Source of the DNA: a virus | IMG/VR virus record: IMGVR_UViG_3300021512_000013 | Location: 1-21,767 of that record | Reading direction: 5' to 3' (one strand) | Length of the DNA stretch: 21,767 bases | Part shown: positions 1 through 6,533 of the stretch, piece after piece | Layout: each line of letters opens with the position of its first letter | Numbering within the stretch: the stretch's first letter is position 1 | Made by a program: the position numbers and the translations under genes | The notes under the pieces: model-generated | Database searches by the model: none | What the model was told of the DNA's origin: nothing | What the model saw: the letters and a program-made list of their open reading frames with translations, nothing else

Positions 1-170
1 CTGCCGAGATTGTGGCGTTGCGCTTAGATCTAGCCTGGGCATTAGCTCAGATACCACCCCGCTGCTCGACTGTCCGCCTCTGCCCCGACTGCGAGAAGCC
101 GACCAGTAAGGTGAGGCCGAGTTTGAGATGTGGGTGTGAGCAGCCAGCGGAGGCCACCCCCGATGCCTAA
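1..170 (+). CDS. Cys-rich small protein, 3' end only (putative zinc-binding)
   Basis: The frame entering from the left edge (codons in phase with position 3) is open to a TAA at 168-170, giving at least 55 codons. Its C-terminal half has an RC, a CPDC pair and an RCGC pair within about 25 residues, which is the spacing of a small zinc ribbon; zinc binding is inferred. The stop overlaps the start of the next gene by 8 nt (ATG at 163), so the two look translationally coupled. The N-terminus lies outside the window and I do not recognise the family. Confidence 0.5.
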   Translation, partial: AEIVALRLDLAWALAQIPPRCSTVRLCPDCEKPTSKVRPSLRCGCEQPAEATPDA

Positions 171-693
171 CCCCCCGCCCCCAGAGATTAGTAGGGAGAG
201 GCTTGATATCGCGGTAGGTAAGCTGTTCGCCGCTGTTGTCCAGAGGCCCGACGACAAGGATGGGAGTTGGCTTAAATGGTGCAACGAGCAAGCCGCCACA
301 ATCCACACCTACGCCGACTCCCTGGAAGCCGAGCTTAAAATTGCAGATGATGGCCTACTCGCCGCGCACCTGGACGGATTCCAGAAAGGGAAGGCAGCGC
401 GATACATGCGACAAGATACCGACCTGCGCGAAATGGAAGCCTGGATTGGCGACCTGCTCGGCGACGACCCCTCTTACATGGCGACAGCGGCAGCGGCTAA
501 CATCAGCCACCAACTCCGCGAAATGGAAAAGCGGATGCTGAGGGCGGAGATTGAGATTCTGGACTCGGCCAGGGACTACGAGGGCTTAGACGACCACGAC
601 CTAGCAGAACTCAAAGCCAAACGCGCACGGCTGGCAGAGTTGGAGGCCGAACCATTGCCAAAATGGAAAGGGTTGGGGGAAGATGGGGCGTGA
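163..693 (+). CDS. Hypothetical helical/coiled-coil phage protein
   Basis: A 176-residue protein of unknown function. I chose the ATG at 163 over the upstream in-frame GTG at 130 because GGAGG at 149-153 lies 9 nt before it and because it overlaps the stop of the preceding gene by 8 nt, a coupling arrangement. The N-terminus is proline-rich (PNPPPP). The rest is charged and helical, with long heptad-like stretches (for example LREMEKRMLRAEIEILDS, then LAELKAKRARLAELEAE), suggesting a coiled coil. There is no membrane segment or signal peptide. It is the last full gene of the plus-strand unit and is followed by a structured RNA stretch and an intrinsic terminator at 807-838. No family can be named. 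Confidence 0.65.
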   Translation: MPNPPPPEISRERLDIAVGKLFAAVVQRPDDKDGSWLKWCNEQAATIHTYADSLEAELKIADDGLLAAHLDGFQKGKAARYMRQDTDLREMEAWIGDLLGDDPSYMATAAAANISHQLREMEKRMLRAEIEILDSARDYEGLDDHDLAELKAKRARLAELEAEPLPKWKGLGEDGA

Positions 694-806
694 TTACGTC
701 GCCGTGATACACTCTCGGCATAGAGTAAGTTGGGAGTGGTCTTGTTAGCAATAACTGCAAACACTAATCAACTGGCGATGGCTGCCTAACGGCTTGACCT
801 TCGCAG
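685..806 (+). ncRNA. tmRNA-tag-like RNA segment (candidate, incomplete)
   Basis: The stretch AATAACTGCAAACACTAAT (750-768) closely resembles the resume-codon region of bacterial tmRNAs. Read from GCA at 757 it encodes ANTNQLAMAA and ends with TAA at 787-789; known tags such as ANTNYALAA (Thermus) and ANDENYALAA (E. coli) have the same form. The segment begins near GGGGCGTGATT (685-695), which loosely resembles a tmRNA 5' end, and a small ACTCT/AGAGT hairpin follows. Against this, the conserved GGNTTCGAC D-loop is degenerate, no T-arm or CCA-type acceptor strand is seen on either side, and a terminator follows within 20 nt. The frame is also open back to 721, so it could instead be a short leader peptide. 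Treat it as a candidate. Confidence 0.33.
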
Positions 807-838
807 CAGGGCTTCGGAAAACCGTCGCCCTGTTTTTT
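807..838 (+). terminator. Intrinsic terminator of the plus-strand unit
   Basis: CAGGGC (807-812) pairs with GCCCTG (827-832), and an inner CGG (815-817) pairs with CCG (822-824) around an AAAA loop. Six T residues follow at 833-838. It ends the left-hand plus-strand unit just before the convergent minus-strand operon. Confidence 0.88.
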
Positions 839-966
839 CTGTATACTGTCGGAGCCTTGGAACGCGGGAGACATCCTTTGCCTTTTGGAGCGAGACTAGG
901 AACCAGTCGGATAGCGACCGACATAGTTCTCTTGCGGCAAACTCGATGGGGTGCGTTCCCTGGCTT

Positions 967-1548
967 CTACCCGTGGATCCAGCCAGAGATGGCCCAACGG
1001 CCATGCAGGAACTCAGACGACCAGCACTCAACACGGCGCGTTCGGTGCTGCTGGTCAGGCGCGTAAACAACCAGGCGGTTATGCTCGGCCTCCACCATCG
1101 TCCCATCTAGGAACTCAAGCTCTCCGCCCGAAAACATTTTGGGGTCAGCGTGCAGGTAGAGGCAGAACGCAAGGCGGCGCGTTTTGTCGGTCGCGGTGTC
1201 TGTGTGCCACGCGAAATGGCTCCCGTGGTGGTACAGCGTCGCATGGCACTCGATGCGGCCTAGATCGAAGTCCTGGATTCCGACCTTCTTAACGGCTTCA
1301 TCTAAGAGCTTGACGACCTTCGTTTTAAGCTCCGCGAGTGGCGGGTAAATGTCGTCAACGTCTAAGAGCTCGTAGTTGAATCGGCCCTGGCCGTCGTCCC
1401 CGCCACGGCAAAAATACCCACGCTGTGAATGCAACCACTCGCCTGCTGCGGCCAGCCACTCGTTGGACATGATGCCCTCGTAGGTCGCGAACTGCGCTGA
1501 ACGATACCGCTCAGGGAGTTTGGTTTCGTCTGGTTCTGGTATTGCCAC
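967..1548 (-). CDS. 2-oxoglutarate/Fe(II)-dependent oxygenase (prolyl-4-hydroxylase-like)
   Basis: A 193-residue double-stranded beta-helix dioxygenase. The HTD iron motif is at H115 and D117, the distal histidine is probably H168 (PDQQHRTRRVE), and R184 in GRWAISGW fits the 2-oxoglutarate-binding arginine. GGELEF at 141-146 is typical of this family. These enzymes couple 2-oxoglutarate decarboxylation to hydroxylation of a protein, nucleic acid or small substrate; the substrate here is unknown. The start is a GTG with GGTGAGG upstream, 13 nt after the preceding gene, so the two probably form a pair. It lies beyond the terminator of the structural operon, at the end of the minus-strand genes, which fits an accessory gene. 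The catalytic set looks complete. Confidence 0.85.
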   Translation of the reverse strand: MAIPEPDETKLPERYRSAQFATYEGIMSNEWLAAAGEWLHSQRGYFCRGGDDGQGRFNYELLDVDDIYPPLAELKTKVVKLLDEAVKKVGIQDFDLGRIECHATLYHHGSHFAWHTDTATDKTRRLAFCLYLHADPKMFSGGELEFLDGTMVEAEHNRLVVYAPDQQHRTRRVECWSSEFLHGRWAISGWIHG

Positions 1549-1561
1549 GGTCTTACCTCAC

Positions 1562-1819
1562 CTACGCCAGCGGTAGGATTCCGTAAGTCGCGGTGATTTG
1601 CACCTTGTCCCCTGCGACACCAACGGGTTCGATGGCCGACGGGTCGATGCGCGGCATGATGCAACAGCGGTGCTGTGCGAGTGCTTCATCGATTTGGGCT
1701 GCGCAGGCTTGCGCGCGCTGTCGAGCGTCATCGCGAGCCGGTTGTGGGGCATCGATTAGCTCGGTGACTTCGTCTGTGGTGACTTCTTCTGTGGGGTCTG
1801 CGGTTGGTTCTTCGGCCAT
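1562..1819 (-). CDS. Hypothetical small acidic protein
   Basis: An 85-residue protein with an acidic, Thr/Glu-rich N-terminus (about residues 1-30). The C-terminal half is more structured, with a CC pair (HRCCIMP) and a beta-like end (DKVQITATYGILPLA). There is no signal peptide or membrane segment. The start is an ATG 17 nt beyond the T-tract of the operon terminator, with no strong SD. It ends 13 nt before the oxygenase start and is probably co-transcribed with it. The role is unknown. Confidence 0.6.
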   Translation of the reverse strand: MAEEPTADPTEEVTTDEVTELIDAPQPARDDARQRAQACAAQIDEALAQHRCCIMPRIDPSAIEPVGVAGDKVQITATYGILPLA

Positions 1820-1835
1820 GCGCGGAGTCTAACAG

Positions 1836-1863
1836 AAAACCCCGCTCACCGAAGTGGGCGGGG
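1836..1863 (-). terminator. Intrinsic terminator closing the structural/membrane operon
   Basis: Read on the minus strand, CCCCGC (1863-1858) pairs with GCGGGG (1845-1840) and CAC pairs with GTG around a TTCG loop, a C(UUCG)G tetraloop. TTTT (1839-1836) follows, then CTGTT. There is one interior mismatch in this orientation. The loop and T-tract make this a classic rho-independent terminator. Confidence 0.88.
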
Positions 1864-1906
1864 TAGGTGGGGCCTTGCGGCACGCAACCCAATGTAGAGA
1901 GTTGCC

Positions 1907-1936
1907 AGTATAGCTAGGCGCACTTGTCTAAGACAA
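1907..1936 (-). promoter_or_regulatory. Candidate sigma70-type promoter
   Basis: On the minus strand, TTGTCT (1936-1931) and TATACT (1912-1907) are separated by 18 nt and match the -35 and -10 consensus at 4/6 and 5/6 positions. Transcription would start near 1900 and meet the terminator at 1863-1836. It could give a short leader RNA and, by read-through, express the genes at 1819 and 1548. This is a sequence match only. Confidence 0.3.
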
Positions 1937-2027
1937 CGCCCAAGACTGCGACAACTAGAGCGATTGACGTGCCTATCAGCTGCTTACGGTATTTGCGGAG
2001 GAACTTCATGAATGCAAGGTTAAACAT
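1914..2027 (-). CDS. Small single-span membrane protein (37 residues)
   Basis: A short frame that begins with ATG at 2027 and overlaps the stop of the preceding gene by 8 nt, the same coupling pattern as at 163-170. A second in-frame ATG at 2009 would give 31 residues. The product has a basic segment (KFLRKYRKQ), then a hydrophobic stretch (LIGTSIALVVAVLGVVL) and ends DKCA. That fits a single transmembrane helix with a positive N-terminal flank. No good SD is visible, so expression would depend on coupling. It is the last gene before the terminator. A holin-like or small accessory membrane role is possible from position but not shown. Confidence 0.5.
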   Translation of the reverse strand: MFNLAFMKFLRKYRKQLIGTSIALVVAVLGVVLDKCA

Positions 2028-2664
2028 TTTTAGCTGGTAGGAGTTTGATGAAGCGTAAAAAGTTTACGACATCCTTGTAGTGCCTCAGTGCGTAGAATGC
2101 CAGCCAGCCGAAGCCGCCGACCTTGAGCCAGAACCAGATATCGTCAACGATGACCTGGAAGGTGCTGCGCTCGGCTTCAAGGGCCTTGGCTTGAGCCGCC
2201 ATGCCTTCCTTGAGGATTTCACCCTTGAGCTTGGGCGCCGCTTCATCAAGTAAGCGTTGCAGGATTTCAGCGTTGCTCTCCTTTAGCTCTTCGACCTCGT
2301 CCTCGGCTTCGCCCACATCCCAGACCGTAACAACGGCACCGGCGGTGAACGCTGCTACTAACGGGTTGACCAGCGACGCGGCCATCCACGTCAGGCCACC
2401 CACGGTGAGAGGTTTGGTTGATGCCTTTGCAGCGTCGTAGACGGGCTGAAACATCGAACAGCTCATCATCAGCACGAGCGAAGCCGCAGCCAACCGCTTG
2501 CGTTTCTTCCGGGCGTTCCTGCACCGGGCATCCAGCTCCCGCTGGCACTGCTTGCATTGCCGACGCGCACCGCCGCCAGCCGCCTCAGACTGCTTGCCGA
2601 TGTGGGTGTTCGCCTCATCGTATGGGTGGTCTTTAGGGCAGCGCGTTTTGTCGGCGTTTCTCAT
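2020..2664 (-). CDS. Zinc-knuckle plus membrane-domain protein
   Basis: A 214-residue protein of two unlike parts. Residues 9-40 carry CPKDHP, an NT pair and RRQCKQC (C9, H13, C37, C40), a zinc-binding pattern common in phage HNH-type and related small DNA-binding proteins, followed by a very basic stretch (RKKRKR, about 52-57). Next comes a hydrophobic segment ending in a relaxed lipobox (LVLMMSC, C69), a second hydrophobic stretch (about 90-118), a charged coiled-coil segment, and a third (IWFWLKVGGFGWLAFYAL). The start overlaps the previous stop as ATGA, with AAGGA upstream. It may be a true fusion, or the membrane part may also be made from an internal start near residue 58. A holin or other envelope role is inferred only from position. 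Confidence 0.7.
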   Translation of the reverse strand: MRNADKTRCPKDHPYDEANTHIGKQSEAAGGGARRQCKQCQRELDARCRNARKKRKRLAAASLVLMMSCSMFQPVYDAAKASTKPLTVGGLTWMAASLVNPLVAAFTAGAVVTVWDVGEAEDEVEELKESNAEILQRLLDEAAPKLKGEILKEGMAAQAKALEAERSTFQVIVDDIWFWLKVGGFGWLAFYALRHYKDVVNFLRFIKLLPAKNV

Positions 2665-2948
2665 GCGTCCTTGGGGAACTCAGCGAGCAACGCGGCTACC
2701 TTGTCCTTGTGGATTGTTGCTGTTTGTGCGAGCGTGTCGCCATCCTTCTGGTAGGTGGTAACGGTCATCTTCATGCCGCCGGATAGGTAAGTGGTTTTGA
2801 AGTCAGGTTCCATTTCTAATGCCTCTGCGATTTCGATTGTTGTTGGTAGTTGGGAGCGGGAAGCCTTGATAGCGGTTCCAGCGCAAAAGATTGCAGCAAT
2901 GAGGGTTGCAACTTTCCATAGGTCATGGTGTTTCCTCACCGTTTGCAT
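2661..2948 (-). CDS. Small exported or membrane-anchored protein
   Basis: A 95-residue protein with a basic N-terminus (RKHHDLWK) and one hydrophobic segment (VATLIAAIFCAGTAIKA), then a soluble domain of about 60 residues. It fits a signal anchor with a periplasmic domain. The annotated ATG at 2948 overlaps the previous gene by 26 nt and has no clear SD; an in-frame GTG at 2939 is an alternative. The best SD here (GAGGAAACACC before an ATG at 2926) opens a different, 36-codon frame, so the true start is unsure. It ends in an ATGA junction with the next gene. Position after the fibre suggests a lysis-related role, for example a spanin-like protein, but no family motif is seen. Confidence 0.65.
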   Translation of the reverse strand: MQTVRKHHDLWKVATLIAAIFCAGTAIKASRSQLPTTIEIAEALEMEPDFKTTYLSGGMKMTVTTYQKDGDTLAQTATIHKDKVAALLAEFPKDA

Positions 2949-3138
2949 GTTCGGACTTTATCACAGCCAAAGCAATATCGTGTGCTGCTGATTTTTCTTC
3001 GAGCTTTTCAAACCGTTCGATGAAAGCTTCATGCTCTGCGGTTCGCTGCATCCCCGTGGTAGTGAAGATGTATCCTGCCAGCACCAGCAGGAGCGTGGTC
3101 GCTTTGTTCAAGAGATTGTTAGTTTTCGATTCACTCAT
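2923..3138 (-). CDS. Small membrane protein with C-terminal coiled coil
   Basis: A 71-residue protein with one hydrophobic helix near the N-terminus (ATTLLLVLAGYIFTT, about 13-27) and a charged helical tail (AFIERFEKLEEKSAAHD). Its ATG shares one base with the stop of the giant fibre gene (TGATG) and has no SD, so it is probably translated by coupling. It is the first of a run of small membrane proteins in the place where many phages keep holin and spanin genes. No endolysin lies nearby. The function is inferred only from size, topology and position. Confidence 0.65.
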   Translation of the reverse strand: MSESKTNNLLNKATTLLLVLAGYIFTTTGMQRTAEHEAFIERFEKLEEKSAAHDIALAVIKSEHANGEETP

Positions 3139-6100
3139 CAGATGTTTGTGATTGTTATTTCCAGGGCATCGGCGGCGTTTGACGCTGCGCCCGTACCGTC
3201 GCGGATAATGAACCTAACGACGGTGGCGGTCTTTGAAAGGATGTTCCAGAGTTTGATCCCGCCAGCGTTGCCAGTCGCGTCCATCACGTCAACGTGGAAA
3301 ACGTAATCCTTGCCCGCCGAGTCAGTGTTCGGGAGGGTCGATGGCATGGTTGCCTCGTACACGCCCGTTGTCGCCGTTTTGGTGAGGGTGAGGTTTTTAG
3401 CTTTATCCAGCGTTGGCGCAGAGGAACCATTGAGCGTCCAATAACCCTTGGCCATTGCGTGTTCGCAGCGCCAGTCGGCACTCGATGCCGTGCCGTAAGC
3501 CTCGAATTTGAGCTTATCGGTGGTCTGGTGGTAAATATCACCGATGGTCGCGGGCGTGGTCGTAGGGTTCGCGCTGCCGCTGGATACCACAGGGAAACCC
3601 TGCATGGTCTTCACTTCGGCAGGAGTCAGGCTCATCGGTGCGCCCCCGACTCCCGAGTTGTTGCCAACCATCGTGTCATCAGCAATCACGTCGATGTTGT
3701 CGGCCATCGTCTTGTGGGCGACGGTCATTGCGAACCGCGCCGTTCCGTTGGATACATCGTCCAGGTCAAGCAGCACTGCGCCGGTCTTGCCCGCAACCGA
3801 GTCCACGGTGTTCACTTCGGCGAGTGCTTCGATGCCGCTAAGTTTGGACAGCTCTGCCGCAGTGATGAACTTATTAGTGGTCGATGAATCGTCCAGGTCG
3901 TCAGGGTCTAAGACGACTACACCAGTCTGCCCGTTCACGGAGTCCACTGCACCGCCACCCCCGCCGGGGGTTAAGACCTGCCACGCACCGGCGGCGTAAT
4001 ACTCAAGAGCGGTCAACGTCGTGTTTACACGGAGCATAGACACCACGGGCGTACTTGGCCGCTTCCCGGTTGTACCGCTCGGGATCTTGACAGCGCCAGT
4101 TCCTTCTAGCTCAAGGTACCCTTCGCTGTCCAATAGTGACATCTTGAGAATATCAGTCGTGGCCCCAACTGCTCCGACGACCTCCGAGACTACGACCTCA
4201 CCGGCTGCGGTGTCTTGGCGGATGATTTTCGCACCTGCCGCGAGAATACCCCCCGTGGTAGGCTTGCCGAAAGCAACGGCAACTGTTGGTGCAAAAGTCA
4301 CAAATGTAGCCGCCGCAGGATTATCAGTATCAGCATTGCTGTTGATGCCGAGGTAATCCTCCATTTCAAACTCAGAGGGTGCGAACAAGAGACCACCATT
4401 GACGCTGCCGCCCCTGGCCCGCGACGACGCCGGGGATTCTATGTAATCCCAATCTCCACTCTGACTCTGTGCGCCCCACGCTCTCAGGGTGAGAACGGAT
4501 GGACGTGTACGCTCTTCCGCACGGTAAGCCCTGGCACTGAGTAAGGGGTTGTGCTCAAAGTTTGGAGCGCCCTTAATCTGTAGCTGAGGCCTGAACGAAA
4601 TGGCCGCAAACCCCGTATTGAACGGGTGCAGGATTGAGTAGAGGCCAACGTCACGGCCACTCGCGGAACCGCCAACGGTCGCAACGACTCCCGCAGGACC
4701 CTTCTGTGTGCGTACAGTTGTAGCCGTAGATTCTAGACCACGGAAATCGGTGCCGCGTCCCGAAAACACCGAGACCCCTGGGTCTACAGGCATGACCGGC
4801 TGCGGACGCTGAGTGCCTTCTGGGTAGGTTACGGGGCGTCCAGGCGGCTCGTTGGGCGGCTTGGCAGGGTGCGGGTTGTCAGGAGGCGCGACAGGCTTGC
4901 GCGGACGCAGGGGCGTAACGGCGCGACCTGGGCCGCTAGGCTTGATGATATCGTTCGGCGTCGCCGGACTCGCAGGCTTAATGATGTCGTTCGGCGTTGC
5001 GGGGCCGTACGGCGAAGCTGGCGCGGTAGGCGCTCCGGGGCTGTCCGGGGCAACAGGCGCGTTTGGACTGCCAGCCCCAGGCGTAGTTGGACTGCTAGGG
5101 GTGCTAGGGGTTCCCGTGGTAGGGCCAGACGGCCCACTCGGTGTACTCGGAGTGCTGGGCGTGGTCGGCGTCTCAGGTGGCTCCTTCTCTTCTTCCTCAT
5201 CGTCGTCCTCGGATTCAACGTAGGGCACCGTCGTCCACCAACGCCACTTGCCCGGACGGTTTCCGCCAATAAATCCATGAGTGGCCTTTTCATCCCATGA
5301 GAGGTGAACCAGTGATGGGATTGAGTGATCGCCGACGTTATCGGGGAACCTACCTTCAAACATAAGCGGGCCGTCTCTATCGCCGCTATCGTAGAAGTAC
5401 GCGCCCGACGCGATGTGCGCCGAGGTCATGGGGTGTCCGTCTTTATCAGTACCTACGCGGTGCTTGCCGCAGCCAAACATAATCGGCCCCGACGCGCTGG
5501 CGGACATGAACCCAACAGCGTGTCCGCCCTGAGCTTCCGACTGGAACGAGCCGAAATTGGCAACCGAGGTCTCTATGCCTGCGTTGGGGCCTTCGGGCCC
5601 GTTCGAGTCAAACGACCCGCCTCCCGGCCCAGCGAAACTGCCACCGCCAGGGTTTTCGGGTGGGGGTGGCGCTCCGGGACCAGCACCGCGTCCCATGTCG
5701 TTAGGAGTGATGGCGCGGTTCGGGCCAGTTTGCCCGGTCGTTGGACCACCGCCACCTCCGCCGCCTCCACCACCAATAGCGGGGCCATAGACCATGCCAT
5801 GGCCGAGGATGCCGTCTTGCTGAGATGCTCCGTAGTTGATTGCGATGCTGTTGAGGGGCGAACCTCCGAGCAGGGGTGCCGAGCCTTGCGTTAGGGCGAT
5901 GACGCGCACAAGCCCCTGCAAACGCGCGTGACGACCTCCCATGCCTGGGGTGTTGCTTCCGTCCATGCAAAGCACTCCCTCTGGCTGCATGTCAACGATG
6001 GTGGTTCCAGCTTGCCCCGGCCCGCTTACGTTTGCCGCTACGAGCCGCCGGTCGCCGTTGAGCATGACCGAGCTTGGCTTGGCTTCGTCGGTGGTCGGCA

Positions 6101-6533
6101 TGACCATTGCGAGCATTCCCTCTGGCTGCCACGGTAACACGCCCTGCCAAGCAGGTTGAAGCACCCGGTATCGGATGTCATTGACTTGGTGCGCTCCATT
6201 GCGCGTGAGCGGTTGGACACCCGCAGACCCCCCGTACCGCACGTCCGCCGAGTCGGTAACGATTCCGCCCCACGCCATTGACCATGACCCCATCGCGCGT
6301 TTATCGCGGTCTTTAGTCTGCCAGAAAAGCCAGGGGTGTACGTCGCCTAGAGTGCCGAGGCTGTGCTCACGAGCGTATTCGGTAACTTTTGATCTTCCAC
6401 CCTCGCCTGGTTGCGGGCGCACCTTGACCCGGCCACCAACGAGAGCCATACGCATACCAATCGGGACGCCATCCTCCACGTCTTGGAGCGGAAAGAATCC
6501 GAGGTCGGGCCAGTCGGTGAAGCCTTTGCTCAA
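3138..6533 (-). CDS. Giant tail fibre/receptor-binding-type protein
   Basis: A 1131-residue virion protein. Residues 1 to about 250 form a globular region. A Gly run (about 253-263) and collagen-like Gly/Pro segments follow, then another globular part. An acidic stretch (DDDEEEEKE, about 440) leads into a Pro/Thr/Ser-rich linker to about 580, with repeats such as TPSTPSTPSGPSGP and two copies of TPNDIIKP. The C-terminal third has two fibre-shaft repeats (VDSVNGQTGVVVLDPDDL, about 861; VDSVAGKTGAVLLDLDDV, about 908) and a terminal domain likely to bind the host. I chose a TTG start because it forms a TTGA overlap with the previous stop and no upstream in-frame start fits. The fibre role is inferred from repeats and position. 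Confidence 0.78.
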   Translation of the reverse strand: MSKGFTDWPDLGFFPLQDVEDGVPIGMRMALVGGRVKVRPQPGEGGRSKVTEYAREHSLGTLGDVHPWLFWQTKDRDKRAMGSWSMAWGGIVTDSADVRYGGSAGVQPLTRNGAHQVNDIRYRVLQPAWQGVLPWQPEGMLAMVMPTTDEAKPSSVMLNGDRRLVAANVSGPGQAGTTIVDMQPEGVLCMDGSNTPGMGGRHARLQGLVRVIALTQGSAPLLGGSPLNSIAINYGASQQDGILGHGMVYGPAIGGGGGGGGGGPTTGQTGPNRAITPNDMGRGAGPGAPPPPENPGGGSFAGPGGGSFDSNGPEGPNAGIETSVANFGSFQSEAQGGHAVGFMSASASGPIMFGCGKHRVGTDKDGHPMTSAHIASGAYFYDSGDRDGPLMFEGRFPDNVGDHSIPSLVHLSWDEKATHGFIGGNRPGKWRWWTTVPYVESEDDDEEEEKEPPETPTTPSTPSTPSGPSGPTTGTPSTPSSPTTPGAGSPNAPVAPDSPGAPTAPASPYGPATPNDIIKPASPATPNDIIKPSGPGRAVTPLRPRKPVAPPDNPHPAKPPNEPPGRPVTYPEGTQRPQPVMPVDPGVSVFSGRGTDFRGLESTATTVRTQKGPAGVVATVGGSASGRDVGLYSILHPFNTGFAAISFRPQLQIKGAPNFEHNPLLSARAYRAEERTRPSVLTLRAWGAQSQSGDWDYIESPASSRARGGSVNGGLLFAPSEFEMEDYLGINSNADTDNPAAATFVTFAPTVAVAFGKPTTGGILAAGAKIIRQDTAAGEVVVSEVVGAVGATTDILKMSLLDSEGYLELEGTGAVKIPSGTTGKRPSTPVVSMLRVNTTLTALEYYAAGAWQVLTPGGGGGAVDSVNGQTGVVVLDPDDLDDSSTTNKFITAAELSKLSGIEALAEVNTVDSVAGKTGAVLLDLDDVSNGTARFAMTVAHKTMADNIDVIADDTMVGNNSGVGGAPMSLTPAEVKTMQGFPVVSSGSANPTTTPATIGDIYHQTTDKLKFEAYGTASSADWRCEHAMAKGYWTLNGSSAPTLDKAKNLTLTKTATTGVYEATMPSTLPNTDSAGKDYVFHVDVMDATGNAGGIKLWNILSKTATVVRFIIRDGTGAASNAADALEITITNI
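4939..5000 (-). repeat. Two 26-nt imperfect direct repeats, 36 nt apart, in the fibre gene
   Basis: Copies at 4939-4964 and 4975-5000 differ at only a few bases and encode the repeated TPNDIIKP in the Pro-rich linker. A third, shorter relative (ITPND) lies upstream in the protein. The flanking 5080-5175 also has short tandem repeats encoding Thr/Pro/Ser. Confidence 0.75.

Noticed and set aside
683-748. A 21-codon frame starting ATG at 683 after a GGGGGAAG sequence
   Set aside because: It overlaps both the preceding gene's 3' end and the tmRNA-like segment, has no recognisable product, and its SD-like purines are part of the upstream coding sequence.
847-923. A tRNA-sized stretch with TGTCGG and CCGACA at its ends and a 5-bp, 7-nt-loop hairpin at 906-922
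   Set aside because: No T-arm with TTCRA, no D-arm and no CCA-type end; the end pairing and hairpin use the same bases. Not a tRNA.
3294-3887. Plus-strand open frame (197 codons) inside the fibre gene
   Set aside because: Arg/His/Gly-rich antisense frame with no start signal; the fibre gene on the other strand has recognisable shaft repeats here.
4852-5223. Plus-strand Gly/Val-rich frame opposite the Pro-rich linker
   Set aside because: It is only the reverse complement of the Pro/Thr repeats in the fibre gene.
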